Shown piece by piece: positions 27,140-36,506 of a stretch of DNA of 64,000 bases. The DNA comes from Flavobacterium sp. 5 (GTDB taxonomy: Bacteria; Bacteroidota; Bacteroidia; Flavobacteriales; Flavobacteriaceae): the NCBI RefSeq assembly GCF_002813295.1, contig NZ_PHUE01000001.1, forward strand, positions 3,410,001 through 3,474,000, written 5' to 3'. A program made the position numbers and the translations under genes. Under the pieces are notes generated by a model, which saw only the letters and a list, made by a program, of their open reading frames with translations, did not search any database and had not been told where the DNA came from. Position 1 is the stretch's first letter. Every line of letters starts with the position of its first letter.

Positions 27140-28393
27140 ATGAAAGCAGCCATAGTTACGATTGGTGATGAGATTCTAATTGGTCAGATTGTAGATACGA
27201 ATTCAGGTTTTATAGCCAAATCATTAGATAGAATTGGTGTTGAGGTTTATGAAATGCTGTCAGTAAGTGATTCTCGAGAGCATATCTTAAATACATTTTC
27301 AAAGCTTCAGAATAAAGTTGATATTGTTATTATTACTGGAGGATTGGGTCCAACTAAGGATGATATTACTAAGAAAACATTCTGTGATTATTTTGAAGAT
27401 GAGTTAATTGTTGATACTGTGGTTCTTGCTCATGTGACAGAATTGATAGAAGGCTTTTATAAACGAGCTATTACTCAAATTAATAAAGATCAGGCGCTAG
27501 TTCCTTCAAAATGTACTGTGCTTCATAATCAAGTGGGTACGGCACCAGGATTGTGGATGAAAAAGGAAAATACCGTTTTTGTGTCACTTCCTGGAGTGCC
27601 TTTTGAAATGAAATATTTGATTGAAAATGAAATTATCCCTAAAGTAGTTCGAGATTATCAACGTCCATATATTCTTCATAAAACGATACTTACTTACGGT
27701 CGAGGAGAAAGTGCAGTAGCGGAACAAATTGAAGGTTGGGAAGATAATTTGCCTGAATTTATAAAACTAGCATATTTACCTGCACCTGGAAGAGTAAGGT
27801 TGCGACTTTCGGCTAGAGGAACTGATAAGGAATTATTAGAAAAAGCTATTGAGGACAATGTTGTGTCTTTGACAGAAATAATAGGGGATATTATTGTAGG
27901 TTTTGAAGATGATGAAACTCTTGAAACGGTTGTGGGTAAAATCTTAACACAGCAAAAGAGAACCATTTCTACTGCCGAAAGTTGTACAGGAGGAGGTATT
28001 GCTCAATTGTTAAGTTCGGTTCCTGGAGCTTCTAAATATTTTAAAGGGAGTGTTGTTGCTTATTCAACGGAAGTAAAGCAAAATGTATTGAGTGTTTCAA
28101 AGAGTTTAATAGAAGAATATAGTGTTGTGAGTGCTGAAGTTGCTACAGCTATGGCTTTGAATGTGAAAACATTACTAAAAACAGATTATGCGATTGCTGT
28201 AACGGGTAATGCAGGACCGTCTAAAGGAGAGTCTGATGCCGATGTTGGAACGGTTTTTATTGCATTAGCTACTCCAAATGAAGTTCTAGTAGAAATGTTT
28301 AATTTTGGTCAACCACGTGAAAAAGTGATAGATAGAGCTGTACTTAAAGGTGTTGATATGTTGTTGAAAGAAATTTCTAAAAAAGAGCTATAA
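27140..28393 (+). CDS. cinA: CinA family protein (competence/damage-inducible protein)
   Basis: 417 residues with both classic halves: an N-terminal MoCF-like domain ([35 protein letters not shown]) and a C-terminal domain ([37 protein letters not shown]). The family includes NMN deamidase and ADP-ribose pyrophosphatase activities used in pyridine nucleotide recycling. Length is standard. The rpmB operon begins 72 bases later. Confidence 0.95.
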   Translation: MKAAIVTIGDEILIGQIVDTNSGFIAKSLDRIGVEVYEMLSVSDSREHILNTFSKLQNKVDIVIITGGLGPTKDDITKKTFCDYFEDELIVDTVVLAHVTELIEGFYKRAITQINKDQALVPSKCTVLHNQVGTAPGLWMKKENTVFVSLPGVPFEMKYLIENEIIPKVVRDYQRPYILHKTILTYGRGESAVAEQIEGWEDNLPEFIKLAYLPAPGRVRLRLSARGTDKELLEKAIEDNVVSLTEIIGDIIVGFEDDETLETVVGKILTQQKRTISTAESCTGGGIAQLLSSVPGASKYFKGSVVAYSTEVKQNVLSVSKSLIEEYSVVSAEVATAMALNVKTLLKTDYAIAVTGNAGPSKGESDADVGTVFIALATPNEVLVEMFNFGQPREKVIDRAVLKGVDMLLKEISKKEL

Positions 28394-28465
28394 TTTTTTT
28401 GGTTTATAGGTTTATTTTTCTTTTCTTTGCACCCTGATTTTGAATAACGATAAAAGATAAGTATA

Positions 28466-28702
28466 ATGTCAAGAGTTTGTGACCTTACAGGTAAAAGAGC
28501 GATGGTAGGAAATAACGTTTCTCACGCTATGAACAAAACTAAGAGAAAATTTTCTGTAAACTTAGTTAAAAAGCGTTTTTATCTTCCAGAAGAAGATAGA
28601 TGGATTACTCTTAGAGTAGCAGCATCTACGATAAAAACAATTAATAAAAATGGAATCGCTGCAGTTTTGAAAAAAGCGCAGTCAGAAGGATTTATTAAAT
28701 AA
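28466..28702 (+). CDS. rpmB: 50S ribosomal protein bL28
   Basis: 78 residues, [20 protein letters not shown], the standard L28 N-terminus with a basic body and SEGFIK at the end. First gene of rpmB-rpmG-DUF4295-ftsY. A TTTCTTTGCA motif just upstream (about 28420) may be the promoter. Confidence 0.97.
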   Translation: MSRVCDLTGKRAMVGNNVSHAMNKTKRKFSVNLVKKRFYLPEEDRWITLRVAASTIKTINKNGIAAVLKKAQSEGFIK

Positions 28703-28729
28703 TCTTTTCCAAAATAAAAAAATAGCAAG

Positions 28730-28912
28730 ATGGCAAAGAAAGGAAATAGAATCCAGGTAATTTTAGAATGTACTGAGCACAAAACTACTGGTGTTGCAGG
28801 TACTTCAAGATATATAACTACTAAGAACAAAAAAAATACTCCAGACAGATTAGAGATTAAAAAATTTAATCCAATCTTGAAAAGAGTAACTGTTCATAAA
28901 GAAATTAAGTAA
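28730..28912 (+). CDS. rpmG: 50S ribosomal protein bL33
   Basis: 60 residues, [20 protein letters not shown], then [20 protein letters not shown]. Only one cysteine is present, so this is a form without the two CxxC zinc pairs. It lies 27 bases after rpmB. Confidence 0.97.
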   Translation: MAKKGNRIQVILECTEHKTTGVAGTSRYITTKNKKNTPDRLEIKKFNPILKRVTVHKEIK

Positions 28913-28957
28913 TTAGAAATTTTTACTTTAAGTAAAAGTTTTATAAAACATTGAATC

Positions 28958-29110
28958 ATGGCAAAGAAAACCGTAGCATCGTTACAAACATCTTCTAAGA
29001 GATTATCAAAAGCCATCAAAATGGTGAAATCTCCAATAACTGGCGCATATACATTCGTTGAATCTATTATGGCTCCTGAAGAAGTTGATGAATTCTTGAA
29101 AAAGAAATAA
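28958..29110 (+). CDS. DUF4295 family small basic protein
   Basis: 50 residues, MAKKTVASLQTSSKRLSKAI to the end VDEFLKKK. It is basic and lies in a fixed place between bL33 and FtsY in Bacteroidota. That position and the composition suggest a ribosome-associated protein; function is not established. It was read directly from the sequence (45 bases after rpmG) and is followed by a terminator. Confidence 0.92.
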   Translation: MAKKTVASLQTSSKRLSKAIKMVKSPITGAYTFVESIMAPEEVDEFLKKK

Positions 29111-29130
29111 TCATATTACATTTTATAGAT

Positions 29131-29163
29131 AAGCTACTTTCTTTCGGAAGTAGCTTTTTTATT
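29131..29163 (+). terminator. terminator of the rpmB-rpmG-DUF4295 unit
   Basis: AAGCTACTT at 29131-29139 pairs with AAGTAGCTT at 29148-29156 and is followed by a T-run. Confidence 0.85.
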
Positions 29164-29294
29164 TTCTATATTTACATCTCAAAAGAAAAAGCCTTTTTTG
29201 AGGCTGCTATTAAATACAAATCACATTGTTTTTAATTGATTTTCCTTCTTTAAGTTGACAAATGTAAATTCCAAATCGTAAAACTCTATTTTAG

Positions 29295-30275
29295 ATGAGC
29301 TTTTTTAAAAAAATATTTTCTTCAGAGAAAAAAGACTCTGGACTTAGTGAACAAGCTAAACAATCATTAGATAAAGGTCTAGAGAAAACAAAAGATACTT
29401 TCTTTTCCAAATTAACTAAAGCAGTTGCTGGAAAGTCAAAAGTAGATGATGATGTTCTGGATAATTTAGAAGAAATTCTTGTTTCTTCGGATGTCGGGGT
29501 TAATACAACTCTGAAAATTATTACTCGAATTGAAAAACGTGTAGAAGCAGATAAATATCTTGGGACTGATGAACTCAATCAGATTTTGAGAGATGAAATT
29601 GCAGGTTTATTATCTGAAACTAATACTGGTGAGGCTACTGAATTTGTGATTCCAATAAATACCAAGCCATATGTTTTGATGGTTGTTGGAGTAAATGGAG
29701 TTGGTAAAACAACAACAATCGGGAAACTAGCCTATCAATTTAAGAAAGCTGGTCATAAAGTGGTTTTGGGTGCAGCAGATACTTTTCGTGCGGCAGCAAT
29801 TGACCAATTGCAAATTTGGGCAGACAGAGTTGGCGTACCTATTGTTCGACAAGAAATGGGGAGTGATCCAGCATCAGTAGCTTTTGATACCTTGCAATCT
29901 GCAGTTGCTCAAAATGCAGATATTGTTATTATTGATACAGCAGGTCGTTTGCATAATAAAATCAACTTGATGAATGAACTTTCTAAAGTGAAACGAGTAA
30001 TGCAAAAAGTGGTTGGTGATGCACCGCACGATGTAATGCTAGTTTTGGATGGTTCTACAGGTCAAAATGCTTTTGAACAAGCCAAGCAATTTACAGCGGC
30101 TACAGAAGTTACTTCACTTGCTGTTACTAAATTGGATGGTACTGCCAAAGGCGGTGTTGTTATTGGTATTTCAGATCAATTTCAGATTCCTGTAAAATAC
30201 ATTGGTGTAGGGGAGGGAATTGAAGATTTACAGGTTTTTAATAAATATGAATTCGTAGATAGTTTCTTTAAATAA
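29295..30275 (+). CDS. ftsY: signal recognition particle receptor FtsY
   Basis: 326 residues: an N domain and a GTPase G domain with the P-loop VGVNGVGKTTTIGKLA, ADTFRAAAIDQL, IIDTAGRLHNK and TKLDGTAKGGV. It docks ribosome-SRP complexes at the inner membrane. The acidic A domain found in E. coli is nearly absent, as in other Bacteroidota. The start MSFFKKIFSSEKK contains an amphipathic basic helix for membrane contact. Confidence 0.97.
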   Translation: MSFFKKIFSSEKKDSGLSEQAKQSLDKGLEKTKDTFFSKLTKAVAGKSKVDDDVLDNLEEILVSSDVGVNTTLKIITRIEKRVEADKYLGTDELNQILRDEIAGLLSETNTGEATEFVIPINTKPYVLMVVGVNGVGKTTTIGKLAYQFKKAGHKVVLGAADTFRAAAIDQLQIWADRVGVPIVRQEMGSDPASVAFDTLQSAVAQNADIVIIDTAGRLHNKINLMNELSKVKRVMQKVVGDAPHDVMLVLDGSTGQNAFEQAKQFTAATEVTSLAVTKLDGTAKGGVVIGISDQFQIPVKYIGVGEGIEDLQVFNKYEFVDSFFK

Positions 30276-30281
30276 TAGAGT

Positions 30282-30464
30282 ATGGATTTTTCTTTCTTTA
30301 AAAATGCAAAACCCATATTTTTTTACTTTATAAGTATTGCTGCTTTTGTCTTGGCAAATGTTAGTAGAGAAATTAATAGTAGTGTTTATTATGCATTATT
30401 GATTGTTGGCTTGGTTTTTTTCTTTTTAGGATTGATGAGAAGGATAAATCAAAGACAAAAGTAA
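30282..30464 (+). CDS. small two-helix membrane protein
   Basis: 60 residues with two hydrophobic segments (about 10-27 and 34-52) separated by a short polar turn, and a basic end MRRINQRQK. It starts six bases after the ftsY stop and is followed by a strong terminator, so it is the last gene of the ftsY unit. No family is recognised. Confidence 0.75.
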   Translation: MDFSFFKNAKPIFFYFISIAAFVLANVSREINSSVYYALLIVGLVFFFLGLMRRINQRQK

Positions 30465-30481
30465 TATTCAGATATAAAAAA

Positions 30482-30515
30482 ACAAAAGAGTCCAATTTAT
30501 TGGACTCTTTTTGTT
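30482..30515. terminator. bidirectional terminator between ftsY unit and serine hydrolase
   Basis: CAAAAGAGTCCAA/TTGGACTCTTTTTG with a four-base loop and T-rich flanks on both strands, between convergent genes. Confidence 0.85.
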
Positions 30516-30545
30516 TATTGATAGTAACATTTGATTTCTATAATG

Positions 30546-31610
30546 TTATTGATACAACGCACTTATTTTTGTCCAAAGAGTTTTATCAAAATCAGATAAA
30601 GCAAGATTGACATTGTCTGCTGCTTCTCCCATTCGGATGACGACCATTTTTTTGCTTGGAACAATGTAGATTTTCTGGTCATTTTTACCCAAAGCCATAA
30701 ACATATCGTTTGGTGCTGTTGGGATTATACTTCCTTGAATGGTGAGTTGCGATTGTGGTAAATGATAACTGGTTTTGCCGTTCAGCCACCATAAATAACC
30801 ATATCCTAAGTTGATGTTTTGTGAAGTAGTAGTAGCATCGTTGAAATAATTTTCATTCAGGATTACATCATTGTTCCATTTTCCTTTGTTGTATATAAGT
30901 AAGCCAAAACGAGCCATACTTCTTGTGGTACTCCAATAAACAATGTTGTTTTCCATTGGTAACCAAAGTCCATTCATGCCAATTTTGTCTCTTAATTTTG
31001 CATTGAAGTAGTTTGCCCAAGTTTGTCCAGAGGCTTCTGCAACAACATCTTGTAGCTTTACATATACATTGTGGTAAGCCCAGCGAGTTCCTGCATCGGC
31101 AGTGTATATTAATTTTTCTGGAGTAACATTATCTGTAGTATCATCAAGACCTGAAGTCATCGTTAATAAGTGTTTGCAAGTAATTAGATTCTCTTTTGCA
31201 ATAGGGGCGCTTGTCCATCCTGTTCCCAGATATTTTGAAACTTTATCGTTTATATTGATTAAATTATCCTGTTGTGCAATTCCTGTTAGGGTTGATGTTA
31301 ATGTTTTGCCTGCGCTTGCCCAATACCAATTCGTGGTCGCATCATGACCATTGAAATAATTTTCCATTACGATACGACCGTTTACAAGGATAATGAAACT
31401 TTTGGAGTGTTTGAGTTCTAGATAATCTAAAAGAGGTTGCACAGACGATGTTTTCCAACCGATACTTTCTATGGATTTGGTTTCCCAACTGTTATTTGAA
31501 AGCGGTGGGAAATATAATGTTTCAGAAGGTGTTGGGGTTGGTTCTGTAATATCTGAAGAGCAATTGATGCAAAAAAATGCAACGAATAGCAATAGTGTTG
31601 GTTTATACAT
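30546..31610 (-). CDS. serine hydrolase lipoprotein (class C beta-lactamase fold)
   Basis: 354 residues with a lipoprotein signal (lipidated Cys probably C17 in FFCINCSSD). The beta-lactamase/penicillin-binding fold is shown by the S99-x-x-K102 motif in YWASAGKTLTS and the Tyr motif YHN in RWAYHNVYVK. Members include D-aminopeptidases, esterases and EstB-like enzymes; a true beta-lactamase role is not implied. It would sit in the periplasm or at the outer membrane. It is transcribed alone, away from the lipoprotein gene at 31846. Confidence 0.9.
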   Translation of the reverse strand: MYKPTLLLFVAFFCINCSSDITEPTPTPSETLYFPPLSNNSWETKSIESIGWKTSSVQPLLDYLELKHSKSFIILVNGRIVMENYFNGHDATTNWYWASAGKTLTSTLTGIAQQDNLININDKVSKYLGTGWTSAPIAKENLITCKHLLTMTSGLDDTTDNVTPEKLIYTADAGTRWAYHNVYVKLQDVVAEASGQTWANYFNAKLRDKIGMNGLWLPMENNIVYWSTTRSMARFGLLIYNKGKWNNDVILNENYFNDATTTSQNINLGYGYLWWLNGKTSYHLPQSQLTIQGSIIPTAPNDMFMALGKNDQKIYIVPSKKMVVIRMGEAADNVNLALSDFDKTLWTKISALYQ

Positions 31611-31744
31611 GGTTATAATGGTTAGTTTAGGGTATGACCAAAATTATAGAAAATAGTTTAATGAGATTGTATTTTTTTATTTTCTTTGGAGTATTAAAGT
31701 TTAACTTTGTGTACTAAGAAGGTGTATTTAAAAAGGGGTGCACT

Positions 31745-31818
31745 AGCCCTGATAGAAGTGGAAATCCTTTTTTGTTTTTTCTTTAAAAATAGAAAAGATT
31801 ACAACGAATAGCAGGATT
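31745..31818 (+). repeat. GATAG-type structured intergenic element, copy A
   Basis: AGCCCTGATAGAAGTGG at the left and ACAACGAATAGCAGGATT at the right enclose a T-rich/A-rich arm. Helix CCTG/CAGG closes an internal loop of the two ATAG segments. It matches copy B (58053-58125) in sequence and copy C (59789-59906) in the loop. It lies just before the lipocalin-like gene. Confidence 0.65.
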
Positions 31819-31845
31819 AAGTTCCTTAAAAGTAATAATTGTTTT

Positions 31846-32292
31846 ATGAAAAAAGTATTTGGTATTTTGATAGTAGTAGTCTTATTAATGACAAGCTGCA
31901 AGCAGAAAATTGAACCAGCTGATATTGCAAAAATCAATGGATATTGGGAAATTAAAAAAGTCGTTTTTGAGGATGGAAATGATAAGAAATACGGTGTGAA
32001 TGAATCGTTCGACTATTTTCAAATTGATAAAAATAACATTGGGATTCGGAAAAAGGTTATGCCACAATTGGATGGTACTTTTTTGGTGAATGATACGTTT
32101 GAAAATGTAAAAATTCGGTTTGCAGATGATCAAACTTTTTTAGATTACAGCACACCATATATGAAATGGAGTGAGGAAGTATTAGCTTTGACTGCTACAG
32201 AATTGGTGGTTTTAAATTCAGAGAAAAAAGAATATCATTATAAAAAAACGGGGCCGATAAAGCTCGATGACTATGGCAAAAAGACTAAATAA
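31846..32292 (+). CDS. lipocalin-like lipoprotein
   Basis: 148 residues with a lipoprotein signal (MKKVFGILIVVVLLMTSC, lipidated Cys18). The mature part begins with INGYWEIKKVVFEDGNDKKYG, the strand pattern of small bacterial lipocalin-like proteins. Ligand is unknown. It overlaps the DUF721 gene by 26 bases, so the two are co-transcribed. Confidence 0.8.
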   Translation: MKKVFGILIVVVLLMTSCKQKIEPADIAKINGYWEIKKVVFEDGNDKKYGVNESFDYFQIDKNNIGIRKKVMPQLDGTFLVNDTFENVKIRFADDQTFLDYSTPYMKWSEEVLALTATELVVLNSEKKEYHYKKTGPIKLDDYGKKTK

Positions 32293-32569
32293 TCAAAGTA
32301 CTATTGGGGATGTCTTGAAGCAAATTATTGAAGTCAATAAATTGCAATATGGCATGGATGAGATTGACGTGAAGGATGCCTGGCGTAATTTGATGGGTAA
32401 TGGTGTGAACAGTTATACCAATAATGTGGTTTTGAAAGGTTCTACGCTATATGTTCAGCTAACATCGGCGGTGTTGCGTGAGGAATTAAGTCACGGTAAG
32501 TCTAAGATTATAAAAATGATTAATGAGGAATTGAGTAGGGATGTGGTGAAAGATGTGGTACTTAGATAG
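32267..32569 (+). CDS. DUF721 domain-containing protein
   Basis: 100 residues, IGDVLKQIIEVNKLQYGMDEI followed by VKDAWRNLMGNGVNSYTNNV, the DUF721 fold whose members resemble DciA helicase loaders. The body is basic, consistent with nucleic acid binding. An alternative ATG at 32273 (MAKRLNN) is equally plausible. It overlaps the lipocalin gene. Confidence 0.88.
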   Translation: MTMAKRLNNQSTIGDVLKQIIEVNKLQYGMDEIDVKDAWRNLMGNGVNSYTNNVVLKGSTLYVQLTSAVLREELSHGKSKIIKMINEELSRDVVKDVVLR

Positions 32570-32645
32570 TTGGCAGTTGGTAGTTTTTAGTTGGCAGATA
32601 CATACAGACTGCAAATTTTAAAAAAAAGATAAAATTGGTTTATAT

Positions 32646-32682
32646 AAAAAATCCCATTCTTTATAGAACGGGATTTTTTATA
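32646..32682. terminator. bidirectional terminator of ndk and the DUF721 unit
   Basis: AAAAAATCCC..TTC/GAA..GGGATTTTTT with T-runs on both strands, between convergent genes. The preceding gap (32570-32610) holds AGTTGGCAGTTGGTAG-type low-complexity units. Confidence 0.8.
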
Positions 32683-32710
32683 ATATCTGTAATCTGCACA
32701 AATCTGTATA

Positions 32711-33130
32711 CTAGAACTGCTCTCTTCCTGCGAAATGGAAAGCTCCTTCGATAGCAGCATTTTCGTCGCTATCAGAACCGTGAACTGCATTTTCTCCGAT
32801 AGAAGTTGCGTATGCTTTACGGATAGTTCCTTCAGCAGCTTCAGCTGGGTTTGTAGCACCAATTAAAGTTCTGAAATCTTCAACAGCGTTTTCTTTTTCT
32901 AAGATAGCAGCAACAATAGGACCTCTTGACATAAATTCTACTAATTCTCCGTAGAAAGGTCTAGCAGCGTGAACAGCATAAAATGCTTGAGCATCAGCTA
33001 CAGTTAATTGAGTCAATTTCAAAGAAACGATTTTGAATCCACCGTTTGTAATCATTGCTAATATATTTCCGATGTGTCCGTTTTGAACTGCATCAGGTTT
33101 AATCATCGTAAAAGTTCTATTAGTTGCCAT
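32711..33130 (-). CDS. ndk: nucleoside-diphosphate kinase
   Basis: 139 residues: N-terminal [16 protein letters not shown], the catalytic H117 in [15 protein letters not shown]. It balances nucleoside triphosphate pools through a phosphohistidine. A clear -7 promoter box TATTTTTG lies at 33156-33163 on the minus strand. Confidence 0.98.
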   Translation of the reverse strand: MATNRTFTMIKPDAVQNGHIGNILAMITNGGFKIVSLKLTQLTVADAQAFYAVHAARPFYGELVEFMSRGPIVAAILEKENAVEDFRTLIGATNPAEAAEGTIRKAYATSIGENAVHGSDSDENAAIEGAFHFAGREQF

Positions 33131-33155
33131 TTTTTCTGTGTTTTAAAATTTTGTG

Positions 33156-33163
33156 CAAAAATA
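33156..33163 (-). promoter_or_regulatory. -7 promoter box of ndk
   Basis: TATTTTTG on the minus strand, 25 bases before the ndk ATG; it matches TAnnTTTG followed by C. Confidence 0.5.
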
Positions 33164-33242
33164 TACTTTTTTTATCTAATTATTTTATGAAATTAGCAAT
33201 TTAATACTGGAAAGCTGTTATTTCTATTGTTTTTTCTTTTTC

Positions 33243-34514
33243 TTAAACTTTAAAATACATTTTCTTTTTGTAGAAATAGGCTAGCATAATTGACCATAAT
33301 CCTACATAAAGCAGGGCGAATACTAGTGATGCATTCATTTCGTTATTGAAAAATGGTTTCACTCCTGCTACATATAGATAATCCAAGAGATTGATGTTTT
33401 CAGTGGGTGTTTTTGGATTTGGAAAGGAAATCATCACCATTGCTTGTGGAATAATTTCAGAAAGGAAGAAAACAATCATTGGATTCACTCCCCAAATAAG
33501 GAATAATTTGGTTCCTTTTTTATAATTGGCAATGTCTATGCAATAGTATAAAATGGATAGGGTCAGGGTTGCGAGCCCAGCTGTATATAGTACAAAAGAA
33601 CTTGTCCAAAGCGCTTTGTTTATAGGGAAAACAAGGTTCCAAATTTGCCCCAAAACAATAAGAATTATTCCAATAATGAACATTTTTTTTGCTTTTTCAG
33701 TTTTCAATACTGAGTTGTTAAGCAATTGACCAATCAATAAACCAATTATTCCTGTTGCAATGGATGGAATGGTACTCAGAATTCCTTCAGGATCCCAAGT
33801 ATTAGTGGTTTCCCACATGTGACCTTTTAATAGAATACTATCGACCCAAGCGGCAAGGTTAGTTCCTTTTTCGAGATTAGTAATTTCGAAACCTAGAGCT
33901 GGGACTAAGGTCATTACTGCCCAATAGCCCAATAATAATCCAATTGCTATTAGTAATTGTGTACGTTGTGTTGTTTTTAGATATAAAAGTGAAGCAATGA
34001 AATAGACAATTCCGATGCGCTGTAATACTCCGGGTAATCGTACAATTTTATATTCTTCAATACCGATATAGGATAATATTAAATAAATGAAAAATATAGA
34101 AACGGCTAAATAGGTTTTTATTTTTGCATTAAAATTTCCCATAAGCGCGTATCCTACTATAGCTGTTATTACTAAACGTCCAAAAACTAAAGGAATGCCT
34201 TCCAATCCGAAGAGTTGTATTTTTCCAAAAAAGTTAAAAAATATCCCTAGACATACCATGCGTAATGAACGAGTGAAAATTTTGTTGAATGTGGTATTGT
34301 CATATGCTTTGGTTGGCATTGCAAATGAAATCGCTACTCCCATGATGAAAATAAAGAAAGGAAAAACCAAATCGGTAGGTGTACAACCATGCCATTCGGA
34401 GTGTAGTAACGGGGGGTAAACTGTTGCCCAGCTTCCTGGATTATTGACAATGGTCATTAATAAAATTGTTAATCCTCTGAAAATATCAAGCGAAATAAGA
34501 CGGTCTTTGGTCAT
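33243..34514 (-). CDS. membrane acyltransferase, heparan-alpha-glucosaminide N-acetyltransferase-like (DUF5009)
   Basis: 423 residues with about ten membrane helices. The N-terminus RLISLDIFRGLTILLMTIVN with PPLLHSEWHGCTPTDLVFPF is diagnostic of the NagX/HGSNAT-like family, where the His is implicated in acetyl transfer across the membrane. The likely substrate is an amino sugar on the periplasmic side. It lies 33 bases downstream of bshC on the same strand and may be co-transcribed with it. Confidence 0.88.
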   Translation of the reverse strand: MTKDRLISLDIFRGLTILLMTIVNNPGSWATVYPPLLHSEWHGCTPTDLVFPFFIFIMGVAISFAMPTKAYDNTTFNKIFTRSLRMVCLGIFFNFFGKIQLFGLEGIPLVFGRLVITAIVGYALMGNFNAKIKTYLAVSIFFIYLILSYIGIEEYKIVRLPGVLQRIGIVYFIASLLYLKTTQRTQLLIAIGLLLGYWAVMTLVPALGFEITNLEKGTNLAAWVDSILLKGHMWETTNTWDPEGILSTIPSIATGIIGLLIGQLLNNSVLKTEKAKKMFIIGIILIVLGQIWNLVFPINKALWTSSFVLYTAGLATLTLSILYYCIDIANYKKGTKLFLIWGVNPMIVFFLSEIIPQAMVMISFPNPKTPTENINLLDYLYVAGVKPFFNNEMNASLVFALLYVGLWSIMLAYFYKKKMYFKV

Positions 34515-34547
34515 TGGTTTTGTGGTTTTTTATAATAGGTTATAGTT

Positions 34548-36140
34548 TTAGTACAAGACAACGATGTTGAAATTGTTTTCTAAAGGCTTGAGTTGGTTCA
34601 TTAGTTTTGGTATCAAATGCTCTCCATTTTCTAGATAAAATTCAGAGAAATTGGCTTGGCGTTCTTGTAGACTTTGATTAGGAAATAATTCGTTTTGCAA
34701 GTCAATAATGCGTTGTAATTCATCATGAAATTTCCTTTTTTGAGCAATGAGTAATCTTTTTTCAAGATTGTTCAATCCTTTTATTTGTTTTGTTTCTTGA
34801 GCTTTTACTGCTCCTAAAAAAGATTTATCAGTATGGTTAGCTAGTTGTAATAACGTATCAAATTGTTTTCTTAAGACTTCTTTTTGTTCTGCAAAATTAA
34901 TTGGATAATCGGATAGTTTTTGGGTAATGCGATTGATTAAAGCTGTTTGTTTTGAAAATAAATCAGACCAAGTTAGGTTTAATTTATCCGCTTTTTTGCT
35001 TTCTTTTTCGGTTGTTAAAAGCACAGAATTCCTCAATAATAGCATAGGGAATGTAACTTTTACAGTGTCAAAAAAAGATTTTAATTCCAGCCAATACCCA
35101 ATTTCTCCGCCTCCGCCAATGTAACACAAATTTGGGAGAATCACTTCCTGATACAACGGACGCATGATAACATTAGGACTGAATTTCTCCGGACTGTTTT
35201 CTAACAATGCTAGAATTTCGTTTTCTGTGAATTGAATTTGGGTATGGTTGACTTTGTAAATTCCGTTTTCGAAAATGATTCTTTCACGTAAATTATCCTC
35301 AATATAAAATAAATTGATTTCACGAGGATTTACCTGAATGGTATAGTTCTTTAAATTTTCAATTGTTTTAGTTACCGCTTTGAAGGAAGTTTGTTGAAGT
35401 AATTCTTCTTTTATATATGGAATAAAATTGCGTTTTAAATCTTGGTTATCGGCATCAAGAATGACTAATCCATATATTCTAAAAAGTTCGTTCGCAAGAT
35501 ATCTAGTTGCATCGGCTAGATTATTGTGTTTGACATACGAATCTTCAAAGAGTTTTTTGATGGTATTGGCGTTCGTACTGGAACCTATTTCTAATTTGTA
35601 AATTTCTAAAAAATCATCTAGACCTTCGGTAGATAAACGACCAACAGGACCTGTACTTTCTGCGTTCCAATGAAATTTTTTGCCTCTGAAATTAAAATAA
35701 TTAATTTCTTCAAAATCGTGGTCTTCGGTTGCCATCCAATAAATGGGAACAAAATTATAACTTGGATAAGTAACTTTTAATTCTTTAGCCAAATTAATAG
35801 TCGAAATGATTTTATATAAAAAATACAAAGGGCCACTAAATAAGTTGAGTTGATGTCCTGTGGTTATTGTAAAAGTATTTTCGTGTGCTAAAAGATCAAT
35901 ATTTTGTTGGGTTGAATTAGAAACTTCAATTGACGAATATTGTTCTTTTAATGTAGAAACCAGTGTAATTCGATTTTCATTATTGAAGTTTTGTTTTTTT
36001 TCAATAATTTGTTTTTCAAAGTTTTCTAGCGTTGGAAAGTTATTATATAGAGGTTTTAAATCTGTTTTTTGTTCTAAATAATCATTCATCAAAGGAGTGA
36101 AATACCCAGAGTTTTGATAGCTGATACAGTCGGTTGGCAT
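34548..36140 (-). CDS. bshC: bacillithiol biosynthesis cysteine-adding enzyme BshC
   Basis: 530 residues, the normal BshC length. It shows TITTGHQLNLFSGPLYFLYKI (nucleotide-binding HQ-like region), VPIYWMATEDHDFEEINYF and LCYIGGGGEIGYWLELKSFF, followed by a long coiled coil (about 390-490). It adds cysteine to glucosaminyl-malate in the last step of bacillithiol synthesis. The bshA and bshB genes are not in this window. Confidence 0.95.
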   Translation of the reverse strand: MPTDCISYQNSGYFTPLMNDYLEQKTDLKPLYNNFPTLENFEKQIIEKKQNFNNENRITLVSTLKEQYSSIEVSNSTQQNIDLLAHENTFTITTGHQLNLFSGPLYFLYKIISTINLAKELKVTYPSYNFVPIYWMATEDHDFEEINYFNFRGKKFHWNAESTGPVGRLSTEGLDDFLEIYKLEIGSSTNANTIKKLFEDSYVKHNNLADATRYLANELFRIYGLVILDADNQDLKRNFIPYIKEELLQQTSFKAVTKTIENLKNYTIQVNPREINLFYIEDNLRERIIFENGIYKVNHTQIQFTENEILALLENSPEKFSPNVIMRPLYQEVILPNLCYIGGGGEIGYWLELKSFFDTVKVTFPMLLLRNSVLLTTEKESKKADKLNLTWSDLFSKQTALINRITQKLSDYPINFAEQKEVLRKQFDTLLQLANHTDKSFLGAVKAQETKQIKGLNNLEKRLLIAQKRKFHDELQRIIDLQNELFPNQSLQERQANFSEFYLENGEHLIPKLMNQLKPLENNFNIVVLY

Positions 36141-36205
36141 ATTTTTTTTATTTGATGCTAAAATACCAAATAATAATGTAAAAATGATTTGGTGGATTAA
36201 AAAAG

Positions 36206-36227
36206 TATTTAGACATTTGTCTAAATA
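36206..36227 (+). promoter_or_regulatory. palindromic operator of the sdpR-like gene
   Basis: TATTTAGACA at 36206-36215 and its exact reverse complement at 36218-36227 are separated by two bases. A second nested palindrome joins AAAGTATTTA (36202-36211) and TAAATACTTT (36230-36239). It lies 18-39 bases before the ATG of the ArsR-type regulator and fits an autorepressor site. Confidence 0.7.
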
Positions 36228-36244
36228 TATAAATACTTTAAATA

Positions 36245-36499
36245 ATGAATGATATATTTAAAGCATTGAATGATGCCACACGAAGGGAGATATTGGAACT
36301 GTTGAAAGTAAAAAGCCTTTCTGCTGGTGAAATAGCGGATCAGTTCAATATGTCTAAGCCGAGTATTTCCCATCATTTGGATATTTTGAAACGAGCTGAT
36401 TTGATTACTGCCGAAAAATCGGGACAATTTATTTTCTATTCCATCAATACTACTATTATGGAAGATGTTTTGCAATGGATTTTAACTTTAAAAAAATAA
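36245..36499 (+). CDS. SdpR-like ArsR-family autorepressor
   Basis: 84 residues, a winged helix of the ArsR/SdpR type: FKALNDATRREILELLKVKS, then the recognition helix MSKPSISHHLDILKRADLI. No metal-binding Cys pair is present. SdpR in Bacillus represses its own operon until the SdpI membrane protein sequesters it. Here the SdpI-like gene starts eight bases after the stop, and a perfect palindrome lies just upstream, so an autorepressed two-gene operon is inferred. Confidence 0.88.
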   Translation: MNDIFKALNDATRREILELLKVKSLSAGEIADQFNMSKPSISHHLDILKRADLITAEKSGQFIFYSINTTIMEDVLQWILTLKK

Positions 36500-36506
36500 A
36501 AACACG

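Noticed and set aside
32587-32862. Minus-strand 91-residue open frame
   Set aside because: It is an alternative frame of ndk and the terminator region with low-complexity content.
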